Counted from the stretch's first letter, positions 16,235 through 25,092 are shown. The stretch is 64,000 nucleotides of DNA from an uncultured Lachnospiraceae bacterium (GCA_946414885.1 CAMKQH010000017.1:22773-86772); one strand, 5' to 3'. Notes: generated from the letters alone by a model not told the origin. Made by a program: numbers and translations.

Positions 16235-17707
16235 TCACTTCGTAATGATGTCAAAAACGGGCTTGCAGGCAGGATAGATCTCCTTGAACTGCTGATATCT
16301 CTCCTCATACTTTGCAACCAAAGCGGGATCGGGCTCAACGGTGTCAACGATCTTCACAACCTTTGCAGCGATCTCTTCCACGGAAGCGTACTCGCCGTTA
16401 GCCACTGCAGCCAGCATTGCGCCGCCCATTGCAGGACCTTCCTCGGACTCGATCACGTCAACCTTCAGGTTCAGGATGTTGGCGATCATCTTCTTCCACA
16501 GGGGGCTCTTAGCGCCGCCGCCGCAGATCTTGGTTCTCTCAAGGTTGATGCCAAGGGACTTTGCAACTTCCAGGGAATCACGGAGTGCAAATCCTACGCC
16601 TTCAAGCACTGCCTGCGTCATGTCTGCGCGGGTGGTGTCCATCGTCATGCCGATGAAGGTTGCCCTTGCGTTCGGGTTATTGTGAGGAGAACGCTCGCCC
16701 ATAAGGTAAGGCAGGAAGTAAACGTGGTTCTCGCCAAGCTTCTCGATTGCCTTCTGCTCTGCTGCGTAATCCTTGGTCCCAATGATCTCATCCATCCACC
16801 ACTTGTTGCAGGAAGCGGCGCTGAGCATGCAACCCATCAGGTGATACTTGCCGTCCGCGTGAGCGAAGGAATGGAGCGCGTTGAACTTGTCCACGCCAAA
16901 ATTCTTGGAAGAGATAAAGATGGTGCCGCTGGTTCCGAGGGAAATGTTGCACATGTTGTCTCCAACGGTGCCGGTTCCCACAGCAGCTGCCGCATTGTCG
17001 CCTGCGCCTGCAGCAACGATGCAGGTAGCAGGAATGCCCAGCTCTGCAGCGATCTCAGGAAGCACGGTGCCAACCTTCTCATAACTCTCATAACACTTTG
17101 CAAGCTGGCTCTCCTTGATGCCACAGATATCGCACATCTCCTTGGACCACTTGCGGTTCTTTACGTCGAATACCAGCATTCCGGATGCGTCGGAAACGTC
17201 CGTGCAGTGCACGCCGGTCAGCTTGTAAGCGATGTAATCCTTGGGAAGCATGATCTTTTCGATCTTTGCGAAATTCTCAGGCTCCTTATTCTTTACCCAA
17301 AGGATCTTGGGTGCGGTAAAACCGGTAAAGGAAATGTTCGCGGTGTACTCGCTGAGCTTGTCCTTACCGATCACATTGTTCAGATAATCACACTCTTCGA
17401 AAGTTCTTCCGTCATTCCAAAGAATCGCGGGACGGATCACGTTGTCATCCTTGTCCAGAATTACAAGTCCGTGCATCTGGCCGCCAAAGCTGATGCCGGC
17501 TACCTGGGACTTGTCCGCGTCCTTAATCAGCTCCTTGATGCCGATCTTTGTTTGCTCCCACCAATCCTCGGGTTTCTGCTCAGACCAACCTGGATGAGGG
17601 AAGTACAGGGGATACTCCTTTGATACGATGTTTTGGATCTTGCCGTCGCTGTCCATCAGCAGAAGTTTTACGGCAGAGGTACCCAAATCCACTCCAATAT
17701 ATAGCAT
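16235..17707 (-). CDS. xylB: Xylulokinase-type FGGY sugar kinase
   Basis: A 490-residue FGGY kinase that phosphorylates a ketopentose. The N-terminal ATPase motif is IGVDLGTSAVKLLL (residues 3-16), the FGGY signatures include GQMHGLVILD, LGTSGTIF and MGERSPH near residue 340, and the C-terminal CGGGAKSPLW binds ATP. The ATG at 17707 has AAGGAGGAAG upstream; the frame extends 38 codons further without a ribosome site. The best match is D-xylulose kinase. In this operon it could act on L-ribulose or on the product of the FucI-like isomerase. It is the promoter-proximal gene. Confidence 0.88.
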   Translation of the reverse strand: MLYIGVDLGTSAVKLLLMDSDGKIQNIVSKEYPLYFPHPGWSEQKPEDWWEQTKIGIKELIKDADKSQVAGISFGGQMHGLVILDKDDNVIRPAILWNDGRTFEECDYLNNVIGKDKLSEYTANISFTGFTAPKILWVKNKEPENFAKIEKIMLPKDYIAYKLTGVHCTDVSDASGMLVFDVKNRKWSKEMCDICGIKESQLAKCYESYEKVGTVLPEIAAELGIPATCIVAAGAGDNAAAAVGTGTVGDNMCNISLGTSGTIFISSKNFGVDKFNALHSFAHADGKYHLMGCMLSAASCNKWWMDEIIGTKDYAAEQKAIEKLGENHVYFLPYLMGERSPHNNPNARATFIGMTMDTTRADMTQAVLEGVGFALRDSLEVAKSLGINLERTKICGGGAKSPLWKKMIANILNLKVDVIESEEGPAMGGAMLAAVANGEYASVEEIAAKVVKIVDTVEPDPALVAKYEERYQQFKEIYPACKPVFDIITK

Positions 17708-17826
17708 GCCTTCCTCCTTCTTTCCGTCTTCTCGGCACTCCCGGCTCATCAAACGATTTACGACTGATCTCCTATCCGTTCTTTTTTTCGGGAAACTGCG
17801 CAAAGACAGAATTGTAATCATTAAAT

Positions 17827-17855
17827 ATTATAGATTTTCTTAGCGGAAAACACAA
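17827..17855 (-). promoter_or_regulatory. Promoter of the kinase/isomerase operon
   Basis: Minus strand TTGTGT (17850-17855), 17-bp spacer, TATAAT (17827-17832). It gives a leader of about 115 bases. The DnaA-box cluster begins 20 bp upstream. Confidence 0.7.
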
Positions 17856-17874
17856 GCGTTTTTTTCGAAAAGAC

Positions 17875-17957
17875 TTATCCACTTTTTTTGTGGATAACGC
17901 GTCATTTTCTGTGGATTATTCCACGTGCTCCTTTTGGAAGAAACAGAGTTATCCACA
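17875..17957. promoter_or_regulatory. Cluster of four DnaA-box-like sites
   Basis: Two exact TTATCCACA sites, 17949-17957 (+) and 17889-17897 (-), and two with one mismatch, 17875-17883 (+, TTATCCACT) and 17910-17918 (-, TAATCCACA), fall within 83 bp. The first two are divergent and 5 bp apart. No dnaA, dnaN or other origin gene is near, so this is probably not oriC. It lies exactly between two divergent promoters. Confidence 0.6.
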
Positions 17958-17982
17958 ATTCAAAAAAGTTTTCCCGACACAC

Positions 17983-18011
17983 TTGTCATACGCAAGATGT
18001 TGTATTATAAT
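17983..18011 (+). promoter_or_regulatory. Promoter of the tocopherol-cyclase-like gene
   Basis: TTGTCA (17983-17988), 17-bp spacer, TATAAT (18006-18011). This close match to the sigma-A consensus gives a leader of about 125 bases before ATG 18146. The stretch 18020-18140 holds nothing else recognised. Confidence 0.75.
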
Positions 18012-18145
18012 AGTGTGGGTTACAACTAAATCTAGTTTTTCTTCGGTCTATTCTCACAAGGAACGCCCTCTAAAACAACACTCGAGTTGAATTACCCGTC
18101 ATTTTTTACGTAATAAGCTGTCATAAATTAACCGGGAGAAAGCAA

Positions 18146-19267
18146 ATGAATCGTTCCGATCAAAGCAGAAATGCATACATGCTCTGCGGTTCCCTTGCAA
18201 AGAAGGGGTACCTGCGCTGGTGGCACTCCTTCTCTGGAATCAGTGCCGTCACGGGGATCCGTCGCTTTTTCTTCGTTGAATATCTGATCTTGAATCCCGT
18301 TCCGGGCAAACAAAAAAAAGACAGATCTGCCATTCCCTCCTACGTAAAGGTTTCTGCGGGAATCTTTCCGGACGCGGACTCGCCCGGACTTCAGCTTGCC
18401 TCTTATCACCCGATCACGGCGGCTAAATATGCAAAGAAACCCTTATATTTTCAGGTTGGTGACAATGTTTTGCGCGAGAACCGCATCGTCGGCCGGATCG
18501 AGGAGGCTCCCGCCCCCAAAAATCTCAGCGAACCGGATCCTGAGGAACAGATCATGGAATGGGATCTGGAGATCCATAAGACCATCGCCTGCCATACCGG
18601 GTTCCTCGCCTCGCCTTTCTTAAGCGCGCTCAATGCCTTGGACAGCTTCTGGCACGGGGAGGGCATCAAAACCCACTATCGCGGCAACGTTGTCGTAAAC
18701 GGTGAAACCTTTGAGATCTCCCCCGATGATTGCAGCGGCTATGCCGACAAGCACTGGGGACGAAGCTATAACAAACCTTGGCTTCAGCTTGCCTCCTGCA
18801 ATCTCATAAGCGAACGCACCGGGAAGCCCTTAAAGCACTCCGCTCTTGCCATAGACGGCTGTTGCCCGAGATTCCTCTTCTTCCGTTTTAAGCCCAAAAT
18901 GCTTTTGCAGCTGACCTACACCGGAGAGGATTTCTGTTATTCCTTTGCCAGGATCCTGCAGCGCCCCCGCCTGAAATGGGGAACAAAGGAGACAAAGGAT
19001 GCCGTCACCTGGCACGTAAAGGCCGGGAACCGCAGCTCGCTGGTTACGCTGACCCTCCAGTCTCCCAAGCAAAAAATGATGGCGCTGTCATACGACGAAC
19101 CCGATCCGGCCCTATCCTCGCCGCGCCTGAAAGCGGGCTGTGAAGGATACGGCACGCTGGATCTTTACCGCATCACGCCAAGCGGAAAGGTATGGCTCGA
19201 CACGCTGACCATCCAAAATGCCCTGTGTGAATTTGAAAAACCAGTCAAAAAGGCCTCCGCTCATTGA
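18146..19267 (+). CDS. Tocopherol-cyclase-like domain protein
   Basis: A 373-residue soluble protein resembling the tocopherol cyclase-like family (PF14249) that occurs in many Firmicutes without tocopherol. Features are YLRWWHSFSGI near residue 23, VSAGIFPDA near 70, an internal EWDLEIHKT, and DDCSGYADKHWGRSYNKPWLQLASCNL around residue 195, which is the most conserved core of the family. No signal peptide or membrane span is present. Bacterial members are of unknown role, possibly binding lipids or carotenoid-like molecules. A GGGAGAAAG ribosome site lies upstream. It is monocistronic, with its own promoter and a terminator that overlaps its stop codon. Confidence 0.65.
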   Translation: MNRSDQSRNAYMLCGSLAKKGYLRWWHSFSGISAVTGIRRFFFVEYLILNPVPGKQKKDRSAIPSYVKVSAGIFPDADSPGLQLASYHPITAAKYAKKPLYFQVGDNVLRENRIVGRIEEAPAPKNLSEPDPEEQIMEWDLEIHKTIACHTGFLASPFLSALNALDSFWHGEGIKTHYRGNVVVNGETFEISPDDCSGYADKHWGRSYNKPWLQLASCNLISERTGKPLKHSALAIDGCCPRFLFFRFKPKMLLQLTYTGEDFCYSFARILQRPRLKWGTKETKDAVTWHVKAGNRSSLVTLTLQSPKQKMMALSYDEPDPALSSPRLKAGCEGYGTLDLYRITPSGKVWLDTLTIQNALCEFEKPVKKASAH

Positions 19268-19285
19268 CGAGCGAAGGCTTTTTCT
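19253..19285 (+). terminator. Terminator overlapping the stop codon
   Basis: GCCTCCGCTC (19253-19262) pairs with GAGCGAAGGC (19269-19278), followed by TTTTTCTT. The stop codon at 19265-19267 lies in the loop. Confidence 0.85.
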
Positions 19286-19313
19286 TGTCACGAAAAGGAA
19301 ATAACGTTATAAT
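19285..19313 (+). promoter_or_regulatory. Promoter of aroA
   Basis: TTGTCA (19285-19290), 17-bp spacer, TATAAT (19308-19313). The -35 box directly abuts the T-run of the preceding terminator. It shares both hexamers and spacing with the promoter at 17983. Confidence 0.75.
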
Positions 19314-19360
19314 AAGGGCTCAGACGAAACGTAAGACTCAGGATTTAGGAGGAAGGAATC

Positions 19361-20716
19361 ATGGAAGGAACGTATCGCGTCCCTTGTTTGTATAATACGG
19401 CGACCCTGCCAGGCTTTTTGAAGGCCCAGGTCCCCGGTTCAAAAAGCATCACCAACAGGGCTCTTTTGCTAGCCATGCTGGCTGACGGAACCTCTACCCT
19501 GCGCGGCGCCTTGTTTTCCGACGATTCCAGACATTTTGCCGAGTGTGCCAAGTCGCTTGGATTCGAAGTGGAAACAGATGAAGCTAACGCGATGATCAAG
19601 GTGACGGGCTGCGGCGGCATCGTTCCCAAAAAAGAAGCCTCCCTCTACGTCGGAAGCGCCGGAACGGCTGCAAGATTCCTGACGGCATGGCTTGGCGTCA
19701 CCCACGGAACCTATCACTTGGATGCGTCAGCCCAGATGAGACGGCGCCCCATGGCTCCGCTCCTTCGCGGAATCGAGACCCTTGGATGCGAGATCACCTG
19801 CGCTGAAACGCCGGATTGCTTTCCCTTTACCTTGCATTCCCGCGGCTTCCAAAAGGATTTCGTCAGCGTGGACATTGAGCGCAGCAGCCAGTTTTTAAGC
19901 GCCCTGCTCATCTCCTCCTGCCTGTCACCCTCAGATTTCACCGTGGAGGCCGTCGGCAGTCACGGCATGGCTTACGTGGACATGACAAGAAAAATGATGG
20001 CTCAGTTTGGCGTACGCTGCGATGCCGTTTCACAGGATACCCCTCAGCCATCAGATTCCGCTGACGTGACTCCGGCCAAGCGCTTTGTCACGCCTGCCGG
20101 CCAGAAATACCGCGCCCTTGACTATCAGATCGAGCCCGACGTCTCTGGCGCAAGCTATTTTTACGCGCTTTGTCCTTTGCTAAACCTTCCCGTCCAGGTA
20201 TCTCACGTGCACTTTGATTCCCTGCAGGGAGACGTACAATTTCTGCGTTTCCTGGAGCAATTGGGCTGTCACGCCGAGGACCGGCCAGAGGGCATACTGC
20301 TTACGCCCCCCAAGGACGGTTCTTACCCCGGCATCGTCGCGGACATGAGCGCCTGCTCCGACCAAGCCATCACGCTTGCCGCCCTGGCGCCCTTTGCGAC
20401 CAGTCCCACCACCATTACGGGGATCGGCCACGTGCGCTTTCAGGAAAGCGATCGCCTGAGTGCCATCGAGACGGAGCTGAAGAAAATGGGGATCCGTTGC
20501 GAGACCACGGAAGCCTCCATCACGATCTGGCCGGGCTCTCCCCAGCCAAGCCTTGTAAAAACCTATGAGGATCACCGCATGGCCATGGGATTTACCCTAA
20601 TCGGCCTTCGAAGCCCCGGCATCGTGATCGATGATCCGGCTTGTTGCAACAAAACGTTTGAAAATTATTTTGAAGTCTTGGAAAAGGTACTTTGCATTTC
20701 CCCTTCCTCATGCTAA
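19361..20716 (+). CDS. aroA: 3-phosphoshikimate 1-carboxyvinyltransferase (EPSP synthase)
   Basis: A 451-residue AroA that joins phosphoenolpyruvate to shikimate 3-phosphate on the route to chorismate. The N-terminal VPGSKSITNRALLLA, GSAGTAARFLTA near residue 107, SSQFLSALL near 180, and the C-terminal ESDRLS and KTYEDHRMAM are the standard motifs. AGGAGGAAGG precedes the ATG. It is a lone shikimate gene here, with its own promoter, whereas aroA usually clusters with other aro genes. Its length is slightly above the usual 427-440 because of an insert near residues 215-232. Confidence 0.96.
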   Translation: MEGTYRVPCLYNTATLPGFLKAQVPGSKSITNRALLLAMLADGTSTLRGALFSDDSRHFAECAKSLGFEVETDEANAMIKVTGCGGIVPKKEASLYVGSAGTAARFLTAWLGVTHGTYHLDASAQMRRRPMAPLLRGIETLGCEITCAETPDCFPFTLHSRGFQKDFVSVDIERSSQFLSALLISSCLSPSDFTVEAVGSHGMAYVDMTRKMMAQFGVRCDAVSQDTPQPSDSADVTPAKRFVTPAGQKYRALDYQIEPDVSGASYFYALCPLLNLPVQVSHVHFDSLQGDVQFLRFLEQLGCHAEDRPEGILLTPPKDGSYPGIVADMSACSDQAITLAALAPFATSPTTITGIGHVRFQESDRLSAIETELKKMGIRCETTEASITIWPGSPQPSLVKTYEDHRMAMGFTLIGLRSPGIVIDDPACCNKTFENYFEVLEKVLCISPSSC

Positions 20717-20719
20717 AAT
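20692..20719 (+). promoter_or_regulatory. Putative promoter of the carbamate kinase gene
   Basis: TTGCAT (20692-20697), 16-bp spacer, TAAAAT (20714-20719). The -35 box lies within the aroA coding end. No terminator separates the genes, so read-through from aroA is also possible. Confidence 0.45.
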
Positions 20720-20815
20720 GTACTTATAGTATTTGGAATCGTGATTTGAGCAATGAAAATATTTAGAATCTCCATGGGATCGATACGGAAATAAAACGTG
20801 CAGGAGGCAATTACA

Positions 20816-21751
20816 GTGAGCAAGAAAAAAGTTGTTGTTTCCCTTGGGCATGAAGCCCTTGGACATACCACCTTAGAGCAACAGGGCGCCGTAAGACAGA
20901 CCGCCAAGGCGCTGGCAGACCTGGTGGAGGCTGATTACCAGCTTACCATCACGCATTCAAACGGACCGCAGGTAAGCATGATCCACAAGGCCATGACGGA
21001 GCTGCGCCGCGTTTATACCGATTACACCCCCGCACCCATGTGCGTTTGTTCCGCCATGAGTCAGGGCTACGTGGGTTATGACATTCAGAACAGCCTGCGT
21101 TCCGAGCTTCTTTCCCGCGGCATTTCCAAACCCGTGAGCACCATTCTGACCCAGGTGACCGTGGATCCTTATGATGATGCATTCTACGCGCCGACGAAGG
21201 TGATCGGCCGCTTCATGTCCCAGGAGGATGCCGAGACGGAGCTGAAAAAGGGAAATTACGTGAAAGAATATCCGGGCAAAGGTTTCCGCCGCGTAGTGGC
21301 CGCACCTAAGCCCATTGACATTGTGGAATTAGAGACCATCCGCACCTTGACGGATGCTGATCAGATCGTCATCGCCTGCGGAGGCGGCGGCATTCCCGTC
21401 ATCGAGCAGAAGCACATTCTCAAGGGCGCTTCCGCCGTGATCGAGAAGGATGCCATTGCGGGAAAGCTTGCAGCAGACCTTCGCTCCGACGAGCTCATCA
21501 TCATGACCGACGTTGATTGCGTTTACAAGAATTATGGCAAGGAAAACCAGTCGCCCATCTCTTCCATGACCGTGGCTGAGGCGAAGGCGTACGCAGAAGA
21601 AGGACAATTTGAGGCAGGCACCATGCTTCCCAAGATTGAAGCCGCCATTACGTATCTTGAAAAGGTTCCCGGAGGCAAAGTCCTGATCACCAACCAGGCA
21701 AGCATTGATGATGCCATCAAGGGAAAGGCCGGCACCGTGATCACGGCGTAA
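20816..21751 (+). CDS. arcC: Carbamate kinase
   Basis: A 311-residue amino-acid-kinase-fold enzyme that makes ATP from carbamoyl phosphate. Motifs include HSNGPQVS near residue 47, CSAMSQGYVGYDIQ, PYDDAFYAPTKVIG, CGGGGIPVI and MTDVDCVYKNYG. It starts at GTG 20816 with AGGAGG 8 bases upstream; the frame's earlier GTG at 20798 overlaps that ribosome site's leader and would add six residues. No arcA or arcB is nearby, so it may serve purine or agmatine breakdown encoded elsewhere. Confidence 0.95.
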   Translation: MSKKKVVVSLGHEALGHTTLEQQGAVRQTAKALADLVEADYQLTITHSNGPQVSMIHKAMTELRRVYTDYTPAPMCVCSAMSQGYVGYDIQNSLRSELLSRGISKPVSTILTQVTVDPYDDAFYAPTKVIGRFMSQEDAETELKKGNYVKEYPGKGFRRVVAAPKPIDIVELETIRTLTDADQIVIACGGGGIPVIEQKHILKGASAVIEKDAIAGKLAADLRSDELIIMTDVDCVYKNYGKENQSPISSMTVAEAKAYAEEGQFEAGTMLPKIEAAITYLEKVPGGKVLITNQASIDDAIKGKAGTVITA

Positions 21752-21764
21752 CGTAAAGCATAAC

Positions 21765-21795
21765 AAAAAAGGAGTGCAACGCACTCCTTTTTTTA
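21765..21795. terminator. Bidirectional terminator between arcC and the NlpC gene
   Basis: GGAGTGC (21771-21777) and GCACTCC (21781-21787) with a run of A before and of T after. It ends both the plus-strand arcC transcript and the convergent minus-strand hydrolase transcript. Confidence 0.9.
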
Positions 21796-21834
21796 TTGCT
21801 AAACACGTCCTCATGATCGATTTAACGTCATAAT

Positions 21835-23094
21835 TTACTGGATAATGCGGCGCACGCCCACCATATCCTTTCGGTAGGTTGCATTGCTCACCTTGATGCC
21901 GTCCTTTTTGTTGCTGGCGTGAACGATCTTTCCTGAACCGATGTACATTCCAACGTGACCGTTATAACAAACAATGTCGCCAGGCTGGGCGTTCTCATAG
22001 GCAACCGTCGTTCCGTCATTTCTCTGCTGCCCGGAAGTACGGGAGAGGGAATATCCAAATTTCGCGTACACGGAATACATAAAGCCTGAGCAGTCCGTGC
22101 CGTTCGTGAGGCTCGTTCCGCCTAGCACGTAAGGATTACCCACAAATTGCAACGCGTACTTCGCAATTTTCTTTCCCAGGTCACTTCCCGCCGCGTTGTC
22201 TACGATGGAGGAATAACTTGTCTCCGTGATCGTTCCCACGTCTGCGGCCTGCCCCTGCTTTTGCTGTTGCTGAAGCTTCTTGATCTCTTTTTGCTCCTGC
22301 TGGATCAAAGTCTTTGCGACGTTGGCTTCCTGCTTCGCCTTTTTGATCTCAGCCTCAAAGTCGGCGCTCTCCTTTTTCCTTTGCGCAAGCGCCTTGTCAA
22401 GATCCGCCTTTTGCTTTTCCAGTTCCGCTTTTGCAAGCTCCACTTCTTCCTTCGCCCGCGTAAATGCGTCCTTTTGCGTCTGTAATTCCTGTTTTTCGAC
22501 CTCTAACTTCTTCCACAGATCCAGCGTGATCTGTTTCACGTTCTCAAAATCAGAAAGCTTGCTCCTGTCATACGTATAGAGCTGTTCCACATAGTCCATC
22601 TTGTTTAGGAGTGCAGAAAGTCCAATTCCCTGCATGAGCAGGTGGAAGAAGGATACGTTCCCCGTCTCGTAAATCCTCTTGGCACGGACCTGCATGTCAT
22701 CCTTCTGTTTTTCCTCCCGTGCCTTCGCCGCAAGGTATTCCTGCTCCGTCTGATCGATCTCATCCTGCTTTTGCGTGATCTCGCCTCTCTTTATCTCGAT
22801 CTCCTTTTCCATTTCCGCGATCTCATCCTCCCGAAGGGCGATGCACGTCATGGTATTTAGGATCTCCGCGTTCAGATCGTCGATCATTTCCTCGATCAGG
22901 CTTTGCTTATCCTTTAGGTTCTCCGCCTTTTTGTTGGCTTCCTCCAATTCCTTCTGATGCGCCTTGATCTGCTCCTGTAACTCCGATATGGTGCTGGCGT
23001 GAACGGAATTGGACGCGAACGGACACAGCACTGCGATTGCCAGTGCCGCAAGCAGGCCCATGATCCATTTTCTTCCGTTTCTCTCCATTCGCAT
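21835..23094 (-). CDS. Secreted NlpC/P60 peptidoglycan hydrolase with coiled-coil domain
   Basis: A 419-residue secreted endopeptidase that cuts peptidoglycan stems. Residues 1-33 form a signal peptide (GLLAALAIAVLCPFASNSVHAS). Residues 35-285 are a long charged coiled coil of PcsB/CwlO type, which in relatives is gated by FtsEX. The C-terminal NlpC/P60 domain has the catalytic Cys in GTDCSGFMYSVY, His in GHVGMYIG and a third polar residue in VHAS. An in-frame ATG two codons later has a better spaced AAGG. It precedes no partner; the FKBP lipoprotein gene is just upstream and both probably work at the cell surface. Confidence 0.92.
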   Translation of the reverse strand: MRMERNGRKWIMGLLAALAIAVLCPFASNSVHASTISELQEQIKAHQKELEEANKKAENLKDKQSLIEEMIDDLNAEILNTMTCIALREDEIAEMEKEIEIKRGEITQKQDEIDQTEQEYLAAKAREEKQKDDMQVRAKRIYETGNVSFFHLLMQGIGLSALLNKMDYVEQLYTYDRSKLSDFENVKQITLDLWKKLEVEKQELQTQKDAFTRAKEEVELAKAELEKQKADLDKALAQRKKESADFEAEIKKAKQEANVAKTLIQQEQKEIKKLQQQQKQGQAADVGTITETSYSSIVDNAAGSDLGKKIAKYALQFVGNPYVLGGTSLTNGTDCSGFMYSVYAKFGYSLSRTSGQQRNDGTTVAYENAQPGDIVCYNGHVGMYIGSGKIVHASNKKDGIKVSNATYRKDMVGVRRIIQ

Positions 23095-23120
23095 CCTTGG
23101 TTCCCCGTTAACTAGTGATT

Positions 23121-24281
23121 TTATTTCTGCGATGCCAGATCATAAAGATACTCAAATGCCAATTGATAATGATAGCTCTGTCTGAAATCTTCCATGGAGG
23201 ATTCACCGAGATAATCCGCAATGGAAGAAAGGCCGGCATTTGTGGCATACTCCTGCAAAATCTTGTTCAATTCTTCATCGTCGATGCAAAGTCCCTGCTT
23301 CTTCGCCAACGCCTGCATAATCAGATCCTCACGTGCCGCAATGACGGAATGCTCGTCAAGAAAGCTCGTCAAATCCTGTCCAAAATACGTCTGCACGAGC
23401 GTTTCAGGATCCGTTGCCATCTGGAAGGCCTGGGTAATGAAATAATCATTGATCTGATTACGGTAATAATCAATCCATTCTTGCGGAACTTCCTTTACCT
23501 CACACATTTCCTCAATGAAGGTTTCCAATATCTTTTCCTGATAATCGCCATCGCTTTCCGATTGATATAATTCCGTCAGATAGTCACGGATGTACTGGCG
23601 AAGTCCCTCAACGGTATCTACGTTCGGAACGATCCCTGCAACGTGCTCGTCCTTCATTTCCTCAGGAATGATGCAGTTTACGGTCACGGTGAAAACAACT
23701 GCCTGTCCTGCAAGCTCTTCGCTGTGATATTCCTCAGGAAACGTGAGGTTTAAGTCAACCGTCTCTCCCGGCATAACGCCGATCAGACCAGATTCAAAAC
23801 CGTCTATGAAGCTGTGCGAACCAATGGTGAGCGGCGCACCCTGTGCCGTTCCTCCGTCAAAGGCAACGCCGTCCTTCTTTCCAACGTAATCAATGTTAAC
23901 GGTATCCCCGTTTACCACGGCGCGATCCTTAATTCCCTGATCTGCGGGGAAATGATTGTAATAAGCATCCTTGAGGATCAGCTCAACCTCTTCCTCATCA
24001 ATCTCCACGGGATCTCTCTCAACGCGGAAATTCTGATAATCCTTGATCGTTACGTACTTGTCAAGATCCATGTCCTTCGCATAGGTACGACCTTCGGTAA
24101 CCTTTATTGGTTCCGCAGTCGACGCCGGATCCTGGACTCCCGTCTCCGTAACTTCGGTTCCGGACGTCGTCGGATTCTCGCCACCCGTTTTCGTCTCACA
24201 GCCTGCCAACGTTCCACAAGCGAGAACTGCAGCGCAGATCAAGGCAATCCCGCCAAAATTCTTCTTTTTCATCTCTTTCAT
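23121..24281 (-). CDS. Trigger-factor-like FKBP peptidyl-prolyl isomerase lipoprotein
   Basis: A 386-residue lipoprotein with lipobox LAGC at residue 28. An acidic linker is followed by an FKBP domain (residues 105-205; VNIDYVGKKDGVAFDGG and PGETVDLNLTFPEEYH) and then a C-terminal helical part resembling the trigger factor chaperone arm (residues 215-386). It should fold or tether proteins outside the membrane, as PrsA does. Its stop lies 26 bases from the start of the NlpC/P60 gene, so the two are cotranscribed. A TATAAT box with an upstream TG is at about 24330-24336. Confidence 0.88.
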   Translation of the reverse strand: MKEMKKKNFGGIALICAAVLACGTLAGCETKTGGENPTTSGTEVTETGVQDPASTAEPIKVTEGRTYAKDMDLDKYVTIKDYQNFRVERDPVEIDEEEVELILKDAYYNHFPADQGIKDRAVVNGDTVNIDYVGKKDGVAFDGGTAQGAPLTIGSHSFIDGFESGLIGVMPGETVDLNLTFPEEYHSEELAGQAVVFTVTVNCIIPEEMKDEHVAGIVPNVDTVEGLRQYIRDYLTELYQSESDGDYQEKILETFIEEMCEVKEVPQEWIDYYRNQINDYFITQAFQMATDPETLVQTYFGQDLTSFLDEHSVIAAREDLIMQALAKKQGLCIDDEELNKILQEYATNAGLSSIADYLGESSMEDFRQSYHYQLAFEYLYDLASQK

Positions 24282-24398
24282 AATCCTCTCATTTTTCTTC
24301 TGAAGCCTTGCGGCTAACTTCCATTTTGTATTATAACACCAATACTTGCATAATTAAAATGAAAATTACGTGAACTTTAAAATTATCAAAACCAATTC

Positions 24399-24427
24399 TT
24401 GTGAATTTGCCAAAGCTGTGATATGAT
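24399..24427 (+). promoter_or_regulatory. Promoter of the 169-residue membrane protein gene
   Basis: TTGTGA (24399-24404), 17-bp spacer, TATGAT (24422-24427), giving a leader of about 50 bases. Confidence 0.6.
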
Positions 24428-24483
24428 GTAATGTAGTTTCTGTATAAAATTGAATAGGGAAAAGGATAGAAAGGATACGTAGT

Positions 24484-24993
24484 ATGATGAACACTAACAC
24501 GTTTGCTTTCCTGGGCATTAACCCTGGTCTGATCGTCCTGATCGTGGTGCTCGTACTGGTCGTGGCTGCCATTATCGCAATGTACTTCTTGGGAAAGAAG
24601 GCCCAAAAGAAGCAGGCCGAACAGCAAGAGCTCATGGAAGCCAACAAAATGACGGTCTCCATGCTGATCATTGACAAAAAACGACTTAAGATTAAGGAAT
24701 CAGGATTACCGCAATCCGTCATCGACCAGACGCCGAAGATCATGAGAAACCAGAAGCTCCCCATCGTAAAAGTTAAGATCGGACCCCAGATCATGAATCT
24801 GATCAGCGATGAGAAGATCTTCGACAACATTCCCCTCAAGAAGGAAGTTAAGGCGACGATCAGCGGCATGTACATTCTCGGAGTGAAAGGCCTTCACGGC
24901 AAGATTGAACTCGCTCCACCCAAGAAAAAAGGCTTCTTCAAGCGTGCCATGGAAGCGGCACAGGAAAAAGCCGGTGCAAAACCCGTTAAATAA
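24484..24993 (+). CDS. Membrane-anchored protein of unknown function (YajC-like topology)
   Basis: A 169-residue protein with one N-terminal membrane span (PGLIVLIVVLVLVVAAIIAM, residues 14-33) and a basic cytosolic domain. Its layout recalls YajC: a short extracytoplasmic N-terminus, a span, then a small domain (VKVKIGPQIMNLISDEKIFD) and a lysine-rich end. The C-terminal helix with FFKRAMEAAQEKAGAK could bind nucleic acid or membrane. It is not in a sec operon, so identity with YajC is doubtful. Two ATGs (24484, 24487) are possible behind GAAAGGATACG. It is monocistronic, with its own promoter and terminator. Confidence 0.6.
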   Translation: MMNTNTFAFLGINPGLIVLIVVLVLVVAAIIAMYFLGKKAQKKQAEQQELMEANKMTVSMLIIDKKRLKIKESGLPQSVIDQTPKIMRNQKLPIVKVKIGPQIMNLISDEKIFDNIPLKKEVKATISGMYILGVKGLHGKIELAPPKKKGFFKRAMEAAQEKAGAKPVK

Positions 24994-25000
24994 TTCAAAA

Positions 25001-25026
25001 ACCTCGCGGTTTCGCGAGGTTTTTTT
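25001..25026 (+). terminator. Terminator after the membrane protein gene
   Basis: ACCTCGCG and CGCGAGGT around a GTTT loop, with a T-run after and an A-run before. It can also stop the convergent DUF1934 transcript ending at 25093. Confidence 0.9.
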
Positions 25027-25092
25027 GTGTCAATGGGGACGATTCTTTTTGGCACGTTCTCCCGAGCAAATGGGCTCGTCAAGGGAACGCGT

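Noticed and set aside
17875..17957. Chromosomal origin oriC
   Set aside because: DnaA boxes are present but no dnaA, dnaN, rpmH or clear AT-rich unwinding region adjoins them.
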